Part shown: positions 63,575 through 64,000 of the stretch, one piece after another
How positions within the stretch are numbered: position 1 is the first letter of the stretch
Layout of the letters: each line of letters opens with the position of its first letter
Assembly: GCA_947645195.1 (NCBI GenBank)
Contig: CANSGD010000445.1
Location: forward strand, 1-64,000
Origin: Patellifolia procumbens
Taxonomy: Eukaryota > Streptophyta > Magnoliopsida > Caryophyllales > Amaranthaceae
DNA: 64,000 nt
Direction of reading: 5' to 3'
Notes under the pieces: model-generated
Databases searched by the model: none
What the model was told of the DNA's origin: nothing
What the model saw: only the letters and a program-made list of their open reading frames with translations
Position numbers and translations under genes: made by a program

Positions 63575-64000
63575 TTTACTTACGAATAATGAAAGCACAA
63601 TGCTTATATATTTTTATTTATATATATCGATCTCGCTAATAAACGTCCCCGGGGCGTTAATTGGCATTCAATTATATTTCCCAAATTGGTTTTAATTTTG
63701 GATATATGCAACAATCATGTATCAATCTATGTAATTCATGTTTATGTTGATCTAATATTTTCACTCTTAGTTACCTTATTTATCTTTAGTTAAAAACGGT
63801 ACGGAAATTAAATTGAGTTTAATTCACTTCAGTTTAAAACATAATATTTGAATACTTTGACTTATGAATAATGAAAGCACAATGTTTATATATTTTTATT
63901 TATAATATATCGATCTTGCTAATGAACGTCCCTGGGTCGTTCATTGGCATTCAATTGTATTTCCCAAATTGGTTTTAATTTTGGATACATGCAACAATCA
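63575..64000. repeat. 282-bp-spaced direct repeat
   Basis: The block 63584-63717 recurs at 63866-64000 with few differences (GAATAATGAAAGCACAATG to ATGCAACAATCA). The offset is 282 bases near its start, and the second copy is cut by the window end. It may be the start of a tandem array or two ends of one element. Confidence 0.75.

Overview
This window is repetitive nuclear DNA of a flowering plant, probably a eudicot. I see no intact ordinary host gene. The evidence is Ty3/gypsy elements of the Athila and Reina (chromovirus) types, a plant L1-type LINE, CACTA elements, MULE- and hAT-type MITEs, and one exon of the cytosolic ribosomal protein eL6 lying in a transposon. The species cannot be named from the sequence.

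The window is one nest of insertions, and most boundaries can be read from termini and target-site duplications (TSDs). A tandem-repeat tract at both edges (2138-2225 and 62886-63060) is split by a minus-strand LINE (2226-62885). The LINE is split by a CACTA element (4666-60272, about 4.4 kb without its own insertions). The CACTA carries the eL6 exon and an unidentified terminal exon. It was hit by an Athila solo LTR (5339-8186), a Reina-type element (9517-24905), an Athila element called Athila-C here (26060-57918, TSD TATAC), a MULE-type MITE (58167-58680) and a hAT-type MITE (59559-60109). At the next level, a small CACTA (6307-7548) sits in the solo LTR, and an Athila fragment called Athila-A sits inside the Reina element. 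A nearly complete plus-strand Athila-E (31612-43324, TSD TGTAT) and a gag-protease-only element, Athila-D (44422-51875, TSD ATGGG), both sit inside the pol gene of Athila-C.

The Athila elements share one plan: LTR, a primer-binding site complementary to tRNA-Asp (diverged in Athila-A), gag, protease, reverse transcriptase, RNase H and integrase. A separate ATHILA-type ORF3 follows, then a structured 3' region, a polypurine tract and the LTR. Athila-E is best preserved: its gag-pol frame is broken by one single-base deletion in integrase and its ORF3 by one stop. Athila-D keeps only gag and protease and would need enzymes from elsewhere. Athila-A, Athila-C, the Reina element and the LINE are decayed.

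The least expected observations are structural. (1) Every Athila element has a small hairpin with an AGGA-type loop just before its polypurine tract, and a second copy of the same hairpin-plus-purine-tract module just after its last ORF. Stem sequences differ between copies while pairing is kept. (2) Each Athila family has its own GC-rich palindrome cluster in the LTR at a similar place. In A, C and E a related palindrome also lies between pol and ORF3, which suggests an internal promoter for ORF3. (3) In the Athila-C LTR these palindromes repeat every 94-95 bp.
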